Source: Deuterostichococcus epilithicus (lineage: Eukaryota > Chlorophyta > Trebouxiophyceae > Prasiolales > Stichococcaceae). From it: a stretch of DNA of 64,000 bases. The notes below the pieces were generated by a model. It saw only the letters and a list, made by a program, of their open reading frames with translations, made no database searches and had not been told where the DNA came from. Every line of letters starts with the position of its first letter. The first letter of the stretch is position 1. Location: the NCBI GenBank assembly GCA_033439295.1, contig JAVTLE010000008.1:1798001-1862000 (forward strand). The letters are read 5' to 3'. Below are positions 1 to 13,347 of the stretch, one piece after another. A program made the position numbers and the translations under genes.

Positions 1-885
1 TGGAAGCACAACTGGCTATGGCACAGCAGCGGACGCGGCTTTGCGCACCTATGAGCGCGGTCCCCGCCAGGACCACGGCAGCGAAGACGTCGAATGCCCA
101 TACAGAGAAAGCCATTGCACGGCTCAATTTGTTTACTGGCAGGCCGTTAGCCCATGGTCATCTTGGCTCCATCTGCCTCACTAGCTCTCCCCCATACCGG
201 CGCTGCCGGTTTGACACTACGTGTACCTTTGGCCTGTGCGGTGATGCAACTTGCTTCGACGGAAGGCTAAACTTAGCAGGCCAATGTGGCGAAAGCTACA
301 AAGCAACTGCGTGCATGACAGGATCGCTGATGGCTTTTCTTTGTCGAGTCTCGATGCAAGCAGCCGACCGCACGAGGCGCACGGTGATCTAGTTGATGTT
401 CGGAGAAATGTTAGCAAGCAGACCGCAATCTCCGGTGACTGCTGCAGTCTGCAACGTCCTGCCACGGAGAAGGGTTTCCGGCTCGTACGGTGCAGGATCA
501 CCAATGCAAGCTCGGACACTAGTACAAGTTGCGTATCAACCTTTCTGGGGCTGTCGTGTCAGATGCAAACCCGCGCAGTCACTTGTGCCAGAAGACAGTA
601 AGGACGCCAGTATTCCAAATGAGTAAATCAAAATAAGGACCTGCGGCCGTCTACTTCACAACCTGGGGTGGCCGCGTGCAACAAGAGCCCCGCATGGGCG
701 GCGGACGCAATACTTGCGCAAGCGCCCCATTCAGACACATCAAGCCGACAGGTCTCTGCACAATACCCCTCAGAAAGAATCTCTCTAGTAGCCTGCACCG
801 TACACATTTTTCCAGTGCGGGTGGCACGGTACACAGTCCGCAGGCTTGCATGACAGTGCCCCCACCACAGTTCTACAGGTGTCAG
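1..885. other. 3' flank of the receptor kinase; no gene recognised
   Basis: This stretch lies downstream of the stop codon of the leftward receptor kinase. Overlapping open frames occur on both strands, but none shows a recognisable domain, and the short frames have the scrambled composition expected of GC-rich non-coding DNA. It probably holds the kinase 3' UTR and intergenic DNA. A gene entering from the left edge of the window cannot be excluded. Confidence 0.4.
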
Positions 886-3800
886 TCACTCCTCGGAAGC
901 CGAGGACTCGGGTGCCTCGACCAGACGTGCTACTCGGGAGGCGAGCCGCTGAAGGTCCTGGCAGCGAATGAGGGCCGCCCGCATCAGCAGCTCCAGGCCT
1001 CGGCCACAGAGGGGCCCCGGGAGCGGCCAGGCCGCTTACCGGGTAGTCAGCGGCGAGCTCGCCGAGTTGGGCGCGCTCGCCGTCGCTGCCGTAAACATCG
1101 GCCGCTCGCTGTGCCTCGAGGGGCTGCCGCCTGAAGAGCCGGCCACTGCACGCAAGGGCAAAGGAAGGTCAATTCAGCTCCACGCACAGTGCGGAGGGCA
1201 GAAGGTGAGAAATGCGACAGTTTCGTCAAAGGGGGTTCACAGGAAAGGACAGAGATGACTGCTGTCCAGGGAAGTGACCACCACGGCAGCAGGGCGGGGC
1301 TCACCCGAGGGCTGCCGCGCAAGTGTCTCGACGGCCAGCATGCGGCGCAGGCGCCCGATGACGCTCTCAAAGTCCGGCCTGTCATCAGGGCTCTGCGGGA
1401 AGGCGGTTCAGGGGTGAGTCCGACAGTGCGAGATTCGGTTGCATCCTGCTGCTGCATTTGCAGGCGCTGTGTGTGGTCGCAGGTGGCTCTTACAACCCAG
1501 CGCACAGCCGCCCAGGCACTTCGGAAGCACCATCTGACGCTCCAGATGCAGGCTGGAGCGGGGACTCGTAGGCGCGCCTGCGCCCAGCAGGCCTTCATGA
1601 GCTCCAGGTAGGCGGCGATGCCGCCGAAGGAGCCGCCGGGGCTGACGGCGACGTCCGCCGGGATGTCCGGCCGCAGGTGCTCCACCGTCACCATGGCGTG
1701 CACCTGGCAGGGACCACAGGACTGTTCAGCGACAATACTACAAAGTTTGGGACCAGCGGGACCCTTCTGTCAGATCCAGCCGCAGCAGATAGGAACGAGA
1801 GAGGGACAGGCACTGCAGAGCCAGCTGCACAACGTCCATGAGACAAAAGTCGCAGGTCAACCTGATGTGCGTCATGCGAGAAGACGCTCCGAAAGCCGCT
1901 GGAGGCACGACAACGAACGGTTCGCACCTGCCAGGTGTTCTGCTGGTGCCAGGGCACCTCCCAGGTGAGCAGCTCCCACATGATGACGCCGAAGGAGTAC
2001 ACGTCGGCGGCAACCGTGTAGGGCAGGCCTGCCAGGATCTCGGGCGCCAGCCACCGCGGGTTGCTGGCCACCATGCTGCTCAGCACCACCGACTCCTCCA
2101 TGACGCGGCTCAGGTTGAAGTCGCACACCTGTGGCGCAAAAGGACAGGCTTGACAGCCTTGCAGGAGGGTTTGCAATGCTTCGCGAAGGTTCGGCACGCT
2201 GCTGGGGGTTCATTTCATGGGCCCAAGCAGGGGTGGCAGCATGCGGCGCAGGGCGCCTACTCCCTGTGAAAGCTGTGGGTGCGAAACCAAGGCAGATGTT
2301 TACTGTTCCACTGCAGAACCTGGTGTTCAACCCATCTCAACCCTTTCTGTGGCGCGGAAGCGGCGCAGGGGGGTGCACCTTGAGCTTCCAGTGCTTGTCG
2401 ACCAGCAGGTTGGGCGACTTGAGGTCCCTGTGGATGATGGGCGGGTCGCACAGGTGCAGGTGCAGCATGCCCTGCGACGCACAGGCGGCACCATTCGGGG
2501 CGGATCCAGCAGACATCAACAGCTGGCACCGATGACACGCTGCACGCCGCCGGGCACCGCTGCGCAGATCGAGACACCCGCGGCGGCGCGGGCTGCGCAA
2601 CACAGAGGCGGCGCCGCATGCGACGGTAGCTTGCTGTGCCCGGTAACCCTTTCACCTTCGCAGCATCCATGGCCATGTTGAGGCGGCGCGGCCAGTCGAG
2701 CGCGGCGGCGTGCGCTGGGCTGGCGCGCCCGCGGCGCAGCACGTCCGTGAGGCTGCCCTTGGAGCAGTACTCCGTGACAATGCACGCCGGCTCCGCGCAC
2801 ACACCCAAGTAGCTAATCACGTTGGGGTGCCGCACGCTGGCCATGATGCCCGCCTCCTGCGGGCGGAGCAGCGCGCACAGCCGCGTGTGAGTGTTCCGGC
2901 CTTCTCTGGACCAGGGTGCAGCCGGCAGGGTTCGTGTGCTGGCACAGTGAGGGCATGCTGAGCAGGCAGCAGTTTAGGGTTTCAGTGAGCTTTGCAGCCA
3001 CCAACGGATGCGCTGAGCAACATAGCAACTGCCGCTGCTGATGCCTCAAATTCGTCAAGGCAGGACCAGCGACAACCGGGGAAGCAAGCCGGAGAGACTC
3101 CACTGCCCCACCTTTTGCAGGGCGTGCAGGATGGGGTCCGGCGAGCCGGCCGAGGGGCACGGGTCCAGCGGCAGGTCGTCATCATCCAGGTGGTCCCCGC
3201 TCTGCCGGTGCAGCACCTGCGGCGCAGGCGGCTCACTGGTCAGCAAAAGTCTGACCGGACTGGACCCGGGCCGGGGACAGCTGATCAGCACCCTTGCGGG
3301 CTGGCGTGGAGCCTCAACAGCGACCGGCCGGTCGCGCTGCAACAGGTGTGGCATGGAGGCTCGCCAACCACAGCGTGCGCAGCCGGCTCGTGCACCAGCG
3401 GCGGGCAGGCACCTTGACTGCGACTGTGGTCTCCCGCCAGCGCGCCATGTAGACGCGCCCAAAGCTGCCCTCCCCGATCTGCTTCAGGAACGTGAGCTCC
3501 CGGTACATGATCTGCAGCGCACAGGCGATCTGGACATTGAGATCTCCTTCATCCTCGTCGGCACTGTCGCCCTTCGCCAAACAAACACGCACAGTTGGAC
3601 GTGGGAAGAAGTGATCGCCGATGGTGCGTGCGGCGCCACCTGGGGCAGGCGCGGCGGTCACGACAGCGGCACGTCCGCAACGCCGATCGCGGCGCTCTGC
3701 AGCAGCGTGGCTTGAAAGATACAATCCGGCCAAAGGAAGCATGTGTCGGTCGTGCAAGCGCGCACCGGCCACAGCTCGGCGGAGGTGGCGGTCCAGTGCT

Positions 3801-6800
3801 GCGCCAGTGGCGGGTCCTCTGCGATGACCTCCACCTCCGACACCACGTCGCTGACGCCGCGCTGCAGCTGCCCAAGCGGCCCGCCCAGCGCCATCTGCAT
3901 CTACAGCGCCAGCCGGGAGATATGGGCGTCAGTGGCTGGCCGAAACCGAATGAAAACCCAGCATGACATTGACGGACGTGCACGTAAACTGGCCAGATCC
4001 TGCACTTGCCGGATGCCGCAAGTGCAACACCCAATCAGCGGAAGATCCTCCTAAGCACGCCGAACAGTGCACATGGCTGCAACTAGCCAGGCCATGTTGC
4101 ACACTCTGGCAAAGTGGGCCTGCCCACCTGCTGCTCGGGGCTGATGTAGCCGCCAGGCCCCATTCCCGGGCCCTCCGCGCCGCCGGGCCCCATGCCCAAC
4201 GGCGTCTCCCAGCCGCTGGGACTGCCCAGCAGCCCGCTGCTGTTGCTGCGCACAAAGGCGCCCGCCGGCAGCAGCAGCGCGTTGCTGCTGCCGCCGCGCG
4301 ACCGTAGCATCCCGTCCTCTGCCGTCCCCACGTCCGTGCCGGCGCCGCTGGCGGAGTCGCCACCGGGGGTGCCAGGAATTGAGTACGCCTCCCGCAGGCT
4401 GGCACCGCTGCCACCGGGGCCGGCAGTGCGCGCCAGACGCGCGGCGAGCGGCATCGCGGCGGCGCCGCTGCGCGCGTGCGCATGTACCTGGCCCGGCGCA
4501 CCGCGATCCATCTGCACGAGGGTCAGGCACTCTTGGCGCGTGCGTGGCAGCACCTCCAGCCAGAAGACAAATCTGCCCATGCCGCTGGCAGACCTACAGC
4601 TGCAGCTTTTGTCAGAGGCGCTCAAAATTGCAGGTGCCGTGCTGCGACCGCTGTGCAAGGACGGCATCTTGCACAGAAGCAAGGGGTGCAAAGCCCAAGG
4701 GTCAAACGACTTCAAATCGGAAGCTCAGGAAACGACAAGGTTGCAGGCTCACCTTGGAGGAGCCCTCCACGCCCTTGGGCAGGAAGGCTGTGCTGCTGTA
4801 CATCTCGCCGGGGCTGTCAGAGCCGCGCTGGACGCCGCCGCCGGTGCCCGGCCGCGGTTGCCGCCTGTTGAACGGCCAGCAGGAGGGGTGCGCCCCCCCA
4901 CTGTTGCGGCGCCCCCCGCTGCCACCGCTGCTGCTGCCGGTGTCTGAAGCGGTCTCAACGTCGCCCTTGCCGCCGGCCGCAAAACCGTTGGCGGCGCGCG
5001 CCTCCTTGACTCGCCGCCGGCGCCGCGCGAGCCAGAACCACAGCAGCGCTGCCAGCAACACGCCAAACACCAGGCCGCCTGCGACGCCGCCGGCGATTGC
5101 GCCGGTGGAGCTGCCGTTCTTCTTCTCCGCCGGGACGGGGATCAGCCCGCCGGGCGCCGCCGCAGGCACGCCGCCCCCCTCGCCGCTGGGTCCATTGACG
5201 CCGCCGGGTGCATTGACGCCGCCGGGCGCCACCTCGGGCGCGGGCAGCGCCGCGCCTTCGCTTGGCACGACCGAGAAGCGCACAGCCTGGGCGTCGAAGC
5301 CAGAGTTCTGCAGCGCCTGCACACGTCCAAAGGTGGCAGGTAAGATATGGGCTTTGCATCCCTGAACCCTTGCAAAGCACATAGCTTTCATCCCATCCAT
5401 CAAGGTGGTTCAGAGGAACACTGGAAGCAGGCCACAGGTGGGGCAAACTGCACCCGCGTGAACTCGCCGCTGGCGACGCTGGTCTGCAGCAGCTCCGTGG
5501 TGGCGGCCTCCTTGGCGGCAGTCGTGCGCACCAACACGTTGATGATGACGGCCCCCTCGCTCACCTGCTGCAGCAGGCCACGCCGCCTGCAGGCAGGAGC
5601 GGCGCACATTGTCAGCCGCCAGCAGGCGGCATCAGCGTAGCTGCAGGCTTGGCTTCAACGGGTGCTGTCAAGGTGCCTGCTGTGCAGGCGGGCTGGGCGG
5701 TGTGGCGGCTCAGCCTTAGCAGGCCATTCCACCAAAGGCGCATGGAGTCTCAGGAGGATGGAGGGCGGACGACTCACGGCTGCGGCTCTTGCAACTCCTG
5801 CAGCCAGGCGCCTTCGGCCAGCTCGTCCTCCTCCGGCAATGGCCGCTCCTCCGCAAGGCGGCGCCCTGTGCCGGAGGCTGGCGCCGCGCCTGGCGCCGCG
5901 CCTGGTGTGCTCGATGGCACCTGCGTGAGAACGATGATCGTGATCATCCGACTCCATGATATGGGCAGCACATTGAGCCTTTGTCAGCTGCTTGTTATTT
6001 GCTGGTACAAGGCTTTGTGCGAGAAACAGGGGAAGAGATCGAAAGCAGAGGAGGGCATCCAGAGCACTTTTCTGGCGGCCCATGAAAAATTGCAAGCGAG
6101 GTCTCAGACAGCTGTAAGTCTTGAATTTGCTTTCGGAAAGAAGGCGCACCGGCGCGCCAACGGTGTAGCTGGTGATGTTAATGGCGATGGGGTCCACTGG
6201 CTGCAGCGTGGCGTTCAGCGCGTTGATGACTGCGTCCTCCTTGCCGTCGAAGTTCACCACGTATGGACCTGCATGCCATGCGGCCACGACGCTCAGCAGC
6301 AAGGCCATGACAGGCGCAGTGCGGCAGAGCGTCTCGGCACCATGCAACATTGCATCAGTCGAACCCTGAGGGTTATGTTCTGATACCGGGAGTCCATCCA
6401 TCGTAACAGCATCTGTGACATCGCAGCACCAGTGGTGTCGCCTTGAGGCTCGAGGACATGGTTCAGAGCAAAGATGCTTTTCTTTGGGTATTTTAGATAC
6501 ATTTGTAATCTATTTCATGAAAGGGCGCACCGATGAGCACCAGGCGGAACTGGATCTGGACCATCTGATCAGGCGACAGCGCCTCGGTGGCCGGCGCTGG
6601 CGCCACATCCGGCGCCGCCCCCGCCAGGGAGTCCACTGACGGCCCCGGCGCCAATATCAGCTCTGCGCCAACGACCATGGAAGCGCGAGCATTTAGTCAC
6701 AGGCGTGCGGGCGGGCTGATGCTGTGTGCTTTGAGGACAGCCCGTGCCATGAGGGTGCATTTGCAACTCTCGGCTATGGTATTGGGCCGTTCCTGGTCCT

Positions 6801-9800
6801 GGGCTGCTCTACTGAGTGCTGGTGAGGTGTGCAGGCTCGCAGGTGTGTATGTATGGCTGAGCCAACCCTGGCTATGGGCGGCCGTCTGAATTTGAACTGC
6901 TGGGCGTGGCCTGGGCTGGCAGCCTGGCGACATCGCCACCTGGCAGGCCCCCACTGGATCCTGTCCGGAGGGAGGCTTCCTCGTCCAGCGGCCCAGACAC
7001 AGGGCCCGCCGGCCTGTAACTTGCCCGCGGCGACTGCGCCGGCAGCCGCTCTGGCGCCGGCCCGGGCGCTGGCAGCGGGGAAGCTGATGTCTGCCCCGGA
7101 GCCGTGTTGTTGGGCTGGGCGAGCACCCCTCGACACGCGAGACACAGAACAAGGGCTTAGTGATGCACAAAAGAGACCCTGGGCTGGAAGACAAGGCACC
7201 TGAGGACGGCGTCAGCGCTGAGCCAGTAGAAGTCTCGGGCGCGTCTGTGTGCACAGGCGGGAAATCACAGCATCAATGGGCCGGCAGTGTGGGCATTGGA
7301 CGTTGGGTGCGCTGCACAACAGCAGCAAGGGTGTTGCGGATGCATGGAACAACAACATGCTTCAGGCGTGACTCAGCAGACCAGAGCACAACACGTGAGG
7401 GCTCTGACGAGGCCCTGTGGTGATAAACCCACCTTGCAGGAAGGCGGAGACCAGGCACAGGTCGAGGGCGCGCGCCGCCGGCGCCTGCACCGTCAGGTAC
7501 CGCCCGACCGCGGTGCAGCCGAACAGCGTCTTGGAGTAGCCCGGCAGGTTGGCGATGGTGGGGATGCACAGCGGGTTCTCCAGGCCGCTGACGACCGCGG
7601 CGTTGCCCACCCGCAGGTTGAGCTTCATTAGGTCGGTGGCGCCCAGGTCGACGCCCACAGCGGCAAACTGGCCGCGGTAGCCCAGGTCGATGGTGATCCA
7701 GGCGCCAACGGCGTCTGTGGCGGCGGACGCTGCCGCGCAGCCCTGCGGTGGGGACACAGAGGCAGTGTTAAGCCCGGCTCTTGCATGAGCGCAGCGCTCC
7801 CGGGTTGAACGAGATCCGGGTTCACGGGCCCCTCATGTACCTGCAGGCTGCAACAACCAGTCACAAGGCCCGGCAGGCGCGGAATGCCATTGTTCATCTG
7901 CGACCAGCCTCAGTTGCTGCATAGACTCTGAAGGGAGGGAGGCGAGCGGGTTGGGAGGCTGAGCAGTGTGCCTGCAAAACATGCCCACCCCGCCAGCATC
8001 GTCGGGCTCAGGCAGCCGCAAGGCGCCCACTGGCTGCACAACCTGCACGCGAGGAGAGGGTCGAGATGGTGCACAGTCTGTAACCGTGCCCACCTCATCG
8101 GCGCCGTCCGTGGCCAGGTAGGCGCCACTCCCGCCCGAGGCGGTTGCCGGCTTACTGACCGCTGCATTGGCGGCGACGGGGAACACCTCCACACCGCACA
8201 GGCTGATGGCGTCGCCGCCGAGCCGGCTCAGTGTCAAGTAGCGCCCCTTGCCGTTGCACACCTGACCAGGTGGCAGAGTCAATAATTGACGAGGGCTCCC
8301 TGCGCTGCCGACTCTCCGACACCGCATTCTTGAGGCTTTCCAGCAAAGACATCAAGGCTGTGCAAAGTGACATATGCTGCAGAACAGAGCTTCGAGTTTG
8401 CGGTCAGAGTTAGCTGTGTCACACCTGCGCGCTGGTGGCGTTGGGTTCGATCTGGACCCCAACGGAGCACTCAGCATTGGACAGCGGCGAATCGCTGTCG
8501 CCAATGGAGATCTTGAGGTCGGACACCGCAACGCGCGTTGCAATGATGATGCCCACGATGTCCGTGGACACGCCCAGGTCCAACATCCACCTGGCAGTAG
8601 CAGGAAGAGTGGAGGATGAGCGGCGACCGGTGGGTTGTCAGAAGTGGACCCATGAAGCAAGGCGCAGGGGGGGACCCTGCGGCAATCGTGAGCAACAAGC
8701 TCTGGAAGCGGGCGATGTACCCATGCCCTATGCGATGCACCGCAGGACAGGGACATGTCGGACTACTGGGATGATAGGTGCAGACGGTTCAGACGCTCAC
8801 CAGGCTGGCGAATCTCGGGTGCCAGCCCGTGTCTCCGAGCAAACGCCGTTCACACCAGCGTCGGGCGAGTCCACTGCCGAGCCTGCGGCCCCCGCGCCCA
8901 CTGTGGTAGACTGCGACGCCACCTTGCCATATGCGATGTTGCCGCCTGCAAGGCGCAGTCCAGCTTGAGTGGCGGCTGCTTGATCTACCCGTTTGCTTGT
9001 TCAATCACCTGCAAAGCTGTGCTAGCTGCTGGCATGCCGTCAGCGGCAGCCTCGGCAGCTGCTGAGGCAAGCGGCAAGCACATGCTTGGGTGCTCGAGCG
9101 CTTGCTGTCAGCTCCCTGCAACGTGAGCAGGCTGTGCTCACCGAGATAGCTGGGCGGCGTGCTGCCCGGGTAGCACGGCAGCGTGAGGCTGGTGCCAGGC
9201 GCGACGGCAGTGTTGACATTGGCCGAGGGGTTGAACTGCAGCAGGTCACCCAGCGCCACCTGCAGTGGTGGACCCAGGTGTTGGCTACTTGGCAAGTGAG
9301 TCTACGTTCGAGCTTGAGCGCCTACAGGGGTGCGCACTGCATACGACAACTGGCGCAGTGCATTAGCTGCTAAGGTTATTGCGTGCTGGCAGGCATCACA
9401 AGCCCTAGGGCAAACTGCGCTTCCCCCGCAGCGCTTCCGCCCGGGCGCCATGGTCAGTTTTTTGGGTTCCAGAACAGGGTTTCACAGGTTACCTGCGCCT
9501 CCACGGAGATGTCGAAAAGGTTGGTGGCGTTGGAGGAGGTGGTGAGGCTGCCGCAGGACGATGCGCAGCTGCCCAAAGTCCCCGTCAGCGGGTACGCCGC
9601 GCCGCCGCTGCTGGTGTACTCCACCTCATACGTCAGGGTGGCAGGGAGCGAACCGCACAGGCCGCCGTTTCCCGGACGCAGCAGCAGCTCTGCGAGCTGC
9701 GGGAAGGCGGTACTGCTGTTGTGCCAGGTTGCAGGGAAGCCACCTGCGAGTGCCATGCGAGCCAAGGGCCTCAGCGCAGAGTCTTCGTCCGGGCAGCAAT

Positions 9801-11445
9801 ACATCTTTGGCATCCGCAGAGTAGTGCCAGGGCATACTGATCTAGTTGTCAGGGCGCATGGCCTGACACCAAGCACGACTGCACTGCCGCACTGCTGCAA
9901 TAGGGCGCGGCCAGCGGCAGGCATGCAGGCTGTGGCAGAGTTGCCAAGGTCAGCAGTGCAAGGACCTGCTGTCAGCTGACAGGTGGTTGCTGTCTCACCT
10001 GACAGCTGGTTGTTCTGCAGGTACAGCCCCTCGAGCACCGGCCAGAAGTCGCGGCCGCCCCACGGCGACGGCAGCGAGCCAGTCAGGGTGTTGTTGCTCA
10101 GGAACAGGCGCTGCAGCGCCGGGAAGCTGCCGTTGCCGCCCCAGCCCAGCGGCAGCTCCCCGGTGAAGCTGTTGTTGGACAGGTCCAGGCCTTGCAGCAC
10201 CGCCCAGCCGCTGGCGTCGCCCCATGACGGCGACAGCGGCCCGCGCAGGTCGTTTGCCGACAGGTCCAGTTCCGTCAGATTTTGGAAGGCGCCTGCAAGC
10301 CAGTGCTTTTACTGAATGAGCGTTGACTTTACCGACTTTAGCATGGAGAACTTTAGGGACGACATGCTGTGCCACATTCGAGTGCGACAGCTGTGATGGA
10401 ACGCTGATCTGAGCCGAGACAGCTCATGCTCGAGCGATTCATAGCACAGTGCAGCAGCCCGACGACCTGCTGCACAAGGCAAGCTCCCAGTGCGCTCGAG
10501 CTGCTGCCGAAACAGCGCAGAGAGGCATTGACGACAGGGTTCTGTTCGCCCAGCAGAATTCGTCCAGCAGACGGACCTGTGCCGGCCCACGCGGCGGGCA
10601 TGCCGCCCGTGAAGTTGTTGGAGCCCATCTGCAGGCTCGTGAGCGCAGGCCAGCGGTTGGGCCGGCCCCACTCCGCCGGCAGCTCGCCGCTCAGCTGGTT
10701 GCCCGTCAGCAGCAGCTGCTGCAGGCGCGACAGCGCGTTCGTTGAGCCCCACGCCGGCGGCAGCGTCCCTGTCAGCTGATTGGACTCTAGGTCCAGAGTC
10801 TCCAGCCGCCGCAGGCCGCTGAGCGCCTCAGGCAGCGGCCCTGCCAGCCCGACGCTTTGCAGCGAGCTACGCGGCAAGCAGGCGCAGGTCGTTGGACAGC
10901 GTCCAGCGGCGCGGAGTGTGAACGGATGTCGAATGCTCACTTAGGCACATGCCCAGGCATAGCGGGACTCAGAACAAGACTCCGGGTAGCCTGGTGGAGA
11001 AAAGCAGCAAGCCCTGTGAACGGCGGCAGAATGACGGAAGAAATGCAGGAAGCGAGGCGGCTGCTCACAGGCCAGTGACTTGGCTGTTGCCATTGCAGGC
11101 AACGCCTGTCCAATTGCAGGTATCCTCCGACGCGTTCGTCCAGCCCTGGAAGGAACTTGTGACCGCCGCCCAGTTGGCAATGCCAGCCTTGAAGTCCAGT
11201 AAAATGGAGCCTGTGCGTGCAGCATCGTGCGGCTCATCAAGCACCCGGCGTCGCCAGTCATGCAGACCTCTTGTGCCTGCTGCTGCAGGACTCTCTGCGC
11301 AGCTGCTGCTGTTGCTGTATCTGCAGCGTGGAACCCGCTCACCTGCTGACGTGTTGCTTTGCGCTGCCGCCACGCCTGACAAGGCCAGCCATGCAAGCAG
11401 ATACAGCCGACATGCTGGCCCTCTACCGGCCCGCGGTTCCCTCAT
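886..11445 (-). CDS. LRR / fucolectin-like (F5/8C) / transmembrane / TKL receptor-like kinase
   Basis: A large multi-exon gene for a single-pass receptor kinase. The first exon (from 11445) gives a hydrophobic signal peptide ending near VAAAQSNTSAG. An LRR N-terminal cap follows (about 11200-11070, with FKAGIANW and CNWTGVAC). Leucine-rich repeats lie in 10880-10590 and 10300-10010 (LDLSNNSFTGELP, LFLSNNTLTGSLP), with an LRR C-cap at 9740-9490. Two F5/8C or fucolectin-like modules follow at about 8960-8090 (NIAYGKVASQS, WMLDLGVSTDIVGI, CNGKGRYLTLSRL) and 7740-7440 (WITIDLGYRGQ, GRYLTVQ). A Pro/Ala-rich linker and a region of SEA-like character (6670-5450) come next, then a membrane helix at 5103-5026 followed by RRRRR. 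The kinase has a glycine loop GEGSFGRV (near 3475), the VAVK lysine (about 3415), HRDLKSPN (2432), DFN in place of DFG (2122) and APE (2047). The tail ends LVEAPESSASEE. The domain order implies an extracellular ligand or glycan sensor that signals through a Raf/MLK-like serine/threonine kinase. The ligand is unknown and several exon ends are unresolved. Confidence 0.85.
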
Positions 11446-13347
11446 CGCGGCCTCAAGTGCAAAGTCATGCCGCCGTTACATCCTGCGCACGATGCAGCAT
11501 GAACAAGCCTCAGAAAATATTGGACGGAGCACCGACAGCGCACCATCAGCGGATCAAACATTTCACGGGGCGAGAGCAGCTGAGGCCTGCTGTACAAGAT
11601 CGGTCGAAGAAAGCAGTCAACAGGTGAAGACGAAAAGCCATTTCGTTGCTTCTGCCTCTGGCCTGCTGCAAGTCCAAACACGGCGCTGCACTTTCTCTTC
11701 TACGTCTAAGCAGGACGATTTGCGAGCACCTCATGCCGTGGAAGGCGCAGGTGCAGGTCCCACAGGCATCCCGATCGAAAAGCTGCATGGCCTGTGGAGC
11801 CGCGGCCCAAAAACAGTTGTGGCTCCAGAGGCCTTTCCGAGACCACAAGGTACACCAGTACAAGGATGAAAGCACGCCGGCCCACGAGTTGCAGGCAGCA
11901 GGCTGCTAGGCCTGTAGGCTCCGACGGCCGGACTGGACTGGGCTGGGCTCAGAGCAAGAGCTGCCAGCGCATGGGCGTTCGTCATCCAGCTTCGAAGGAG
12001 CCCGTTTTGAGGCAGCCCCAAGCATAGCGACTGCCTCTAGGGCTGTGTACGGCCAGTCTAGCAGCTGCAAATCGGCCGAAGCTAGGCTTGTCTGCCCCAG
12101 AAGCCTGCTGCGCTCGCCCTTTGTGCCGTGACATCTAGCAGCACAAAAACCAACTGACAACTGTCGAGAATCACCCCTGCCGCGGGCCGCGTCCGAGCAA
12201 GCAGCTGCGACATCCACATCCTAAGGCTGCAAGAGTCCTGTGCGGCTTCGGAAACGCGCCTCGACCGGGCTGTGCCTTCCGGCGTACATACCATCCGCAG
12301 AGGCCCACCTCGTGACCCAGAGCATCGGCGGCGCGGTTTGTGGGCCTGGCTGCTGGATCAGGCGTCCGTCCAGCCAGTGGTTCCAGCTGCACGCCTCTGC
12401 CCCGCCCCTTGCCGGCCTCCGCCTCGCCTCGTCTAGTGCAAGTAAGGTTTGCACAACGCTGCTCCCGTCCGCGATCGGCCGCCGCGTGCAGGCGGACACG
12501 TGCTACGTCTGTCGGTCTGTCGACGGCAGCCTGTGGCGAGCAGACTCCTGTTCTGTGGCAAGGTCACGCGCGAGCGAGAGCAAGAGATTACTGTTTACAC
12601 CCTTGCCAGCCTCACTCAGTCTGATTAGGGGGTGACATCACAATCACAAGCGGCCGTATTGAACTAAACAGTGGAAGAGTAGCCCTTTTCATTAAGTTGC
12701 AGAGGGGCCAAGCATTGCAGCGGGGACCATTCGGGACACAAAGGCGTTGCATTGAATCTCTGCGTTTCAGCTCACCAAATAAACATCAATCAAAGACAAC
12801 GTCAACACACCGGTTGGCTGGCGCTGCTGATTTGCCGCTTCGATATCAAAAACGGTGAGGTGTCGGAGTTTTCAAAGCTCATCGGATCGTGCACATACAT
12901 GCGGATTTGCGCGGGATGTGAAGCACTGCTTGATTCGCAGGCAGCTTGCATCATCTCGAATCATTGAAATTTCGTCGCCCTTCTCCTTCTGTGAGAGCTT
13001 TCATCTGACTCGTGCAGGGTTGCGTGCGTGTCCTATTCTTGGTATCTCAGCTGCGCAATGCAGAGCCTACGCATGATGCGGTCGGTCGTGAACTTGACGG
13101 CGGTGAACTTGCAGCCGCTGCAGGTCAGTTTTTTCCCCCAGCGATCCAGCAAACAGCTGTTGGATTGGGCCGGAACCACCGCGTGCCGCCGCTGTCATGC
13201 TGAGCAAACTGCATGCACATTCGAGCATCAATCGCCTGGATTTGACCTTCCACAATCGAAGTTGTGCAAAACTCAGGTTTGAGTTCATGTAGATGTTGAC
13301 GAACAGCTGGGAGGTCCTGACTGCAGGCGCGGGTGCCACACGCCGTG
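11446..13347. other. Intergenic region between divergent receptor kinase and Whirly genes
   Basis: About 1.9 kb separates the start of the leftward kinase from the start of the rightward Whirly gene. Open frames on both strands at 12080-12640 are not recognisable. One minus-strand frame around 12220-12500 has a somewhat protein-like composition (WNHWLDG) but no start, splice or family support. A possible upstream Whirly exon at 13058-13123 (MQSLRMMRSVV, followed by a plausible GTCAGT donor) falls here. Confidence 0.4.

Noticed and set aside
1047-1703. 218-codon minus-strand ORF as a separate gene
   Set aside because: It spans exons and introns of the receptor kinase C-terminus; the conserved kinase motif SPDDRPDFESVIGRLRR is in another frame.
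4051-4715. Overlapping long minus-strand frames as separate proteins
   Set aside because: They are juxtamembrane and intron sequence of the receptor kinase kept open by high GC.
12221-12635. Possible small gene between the kinase and Whirly genes
   Set aside because: Open frames overlap on both strands without start context, splice pattern or recognisable domain.
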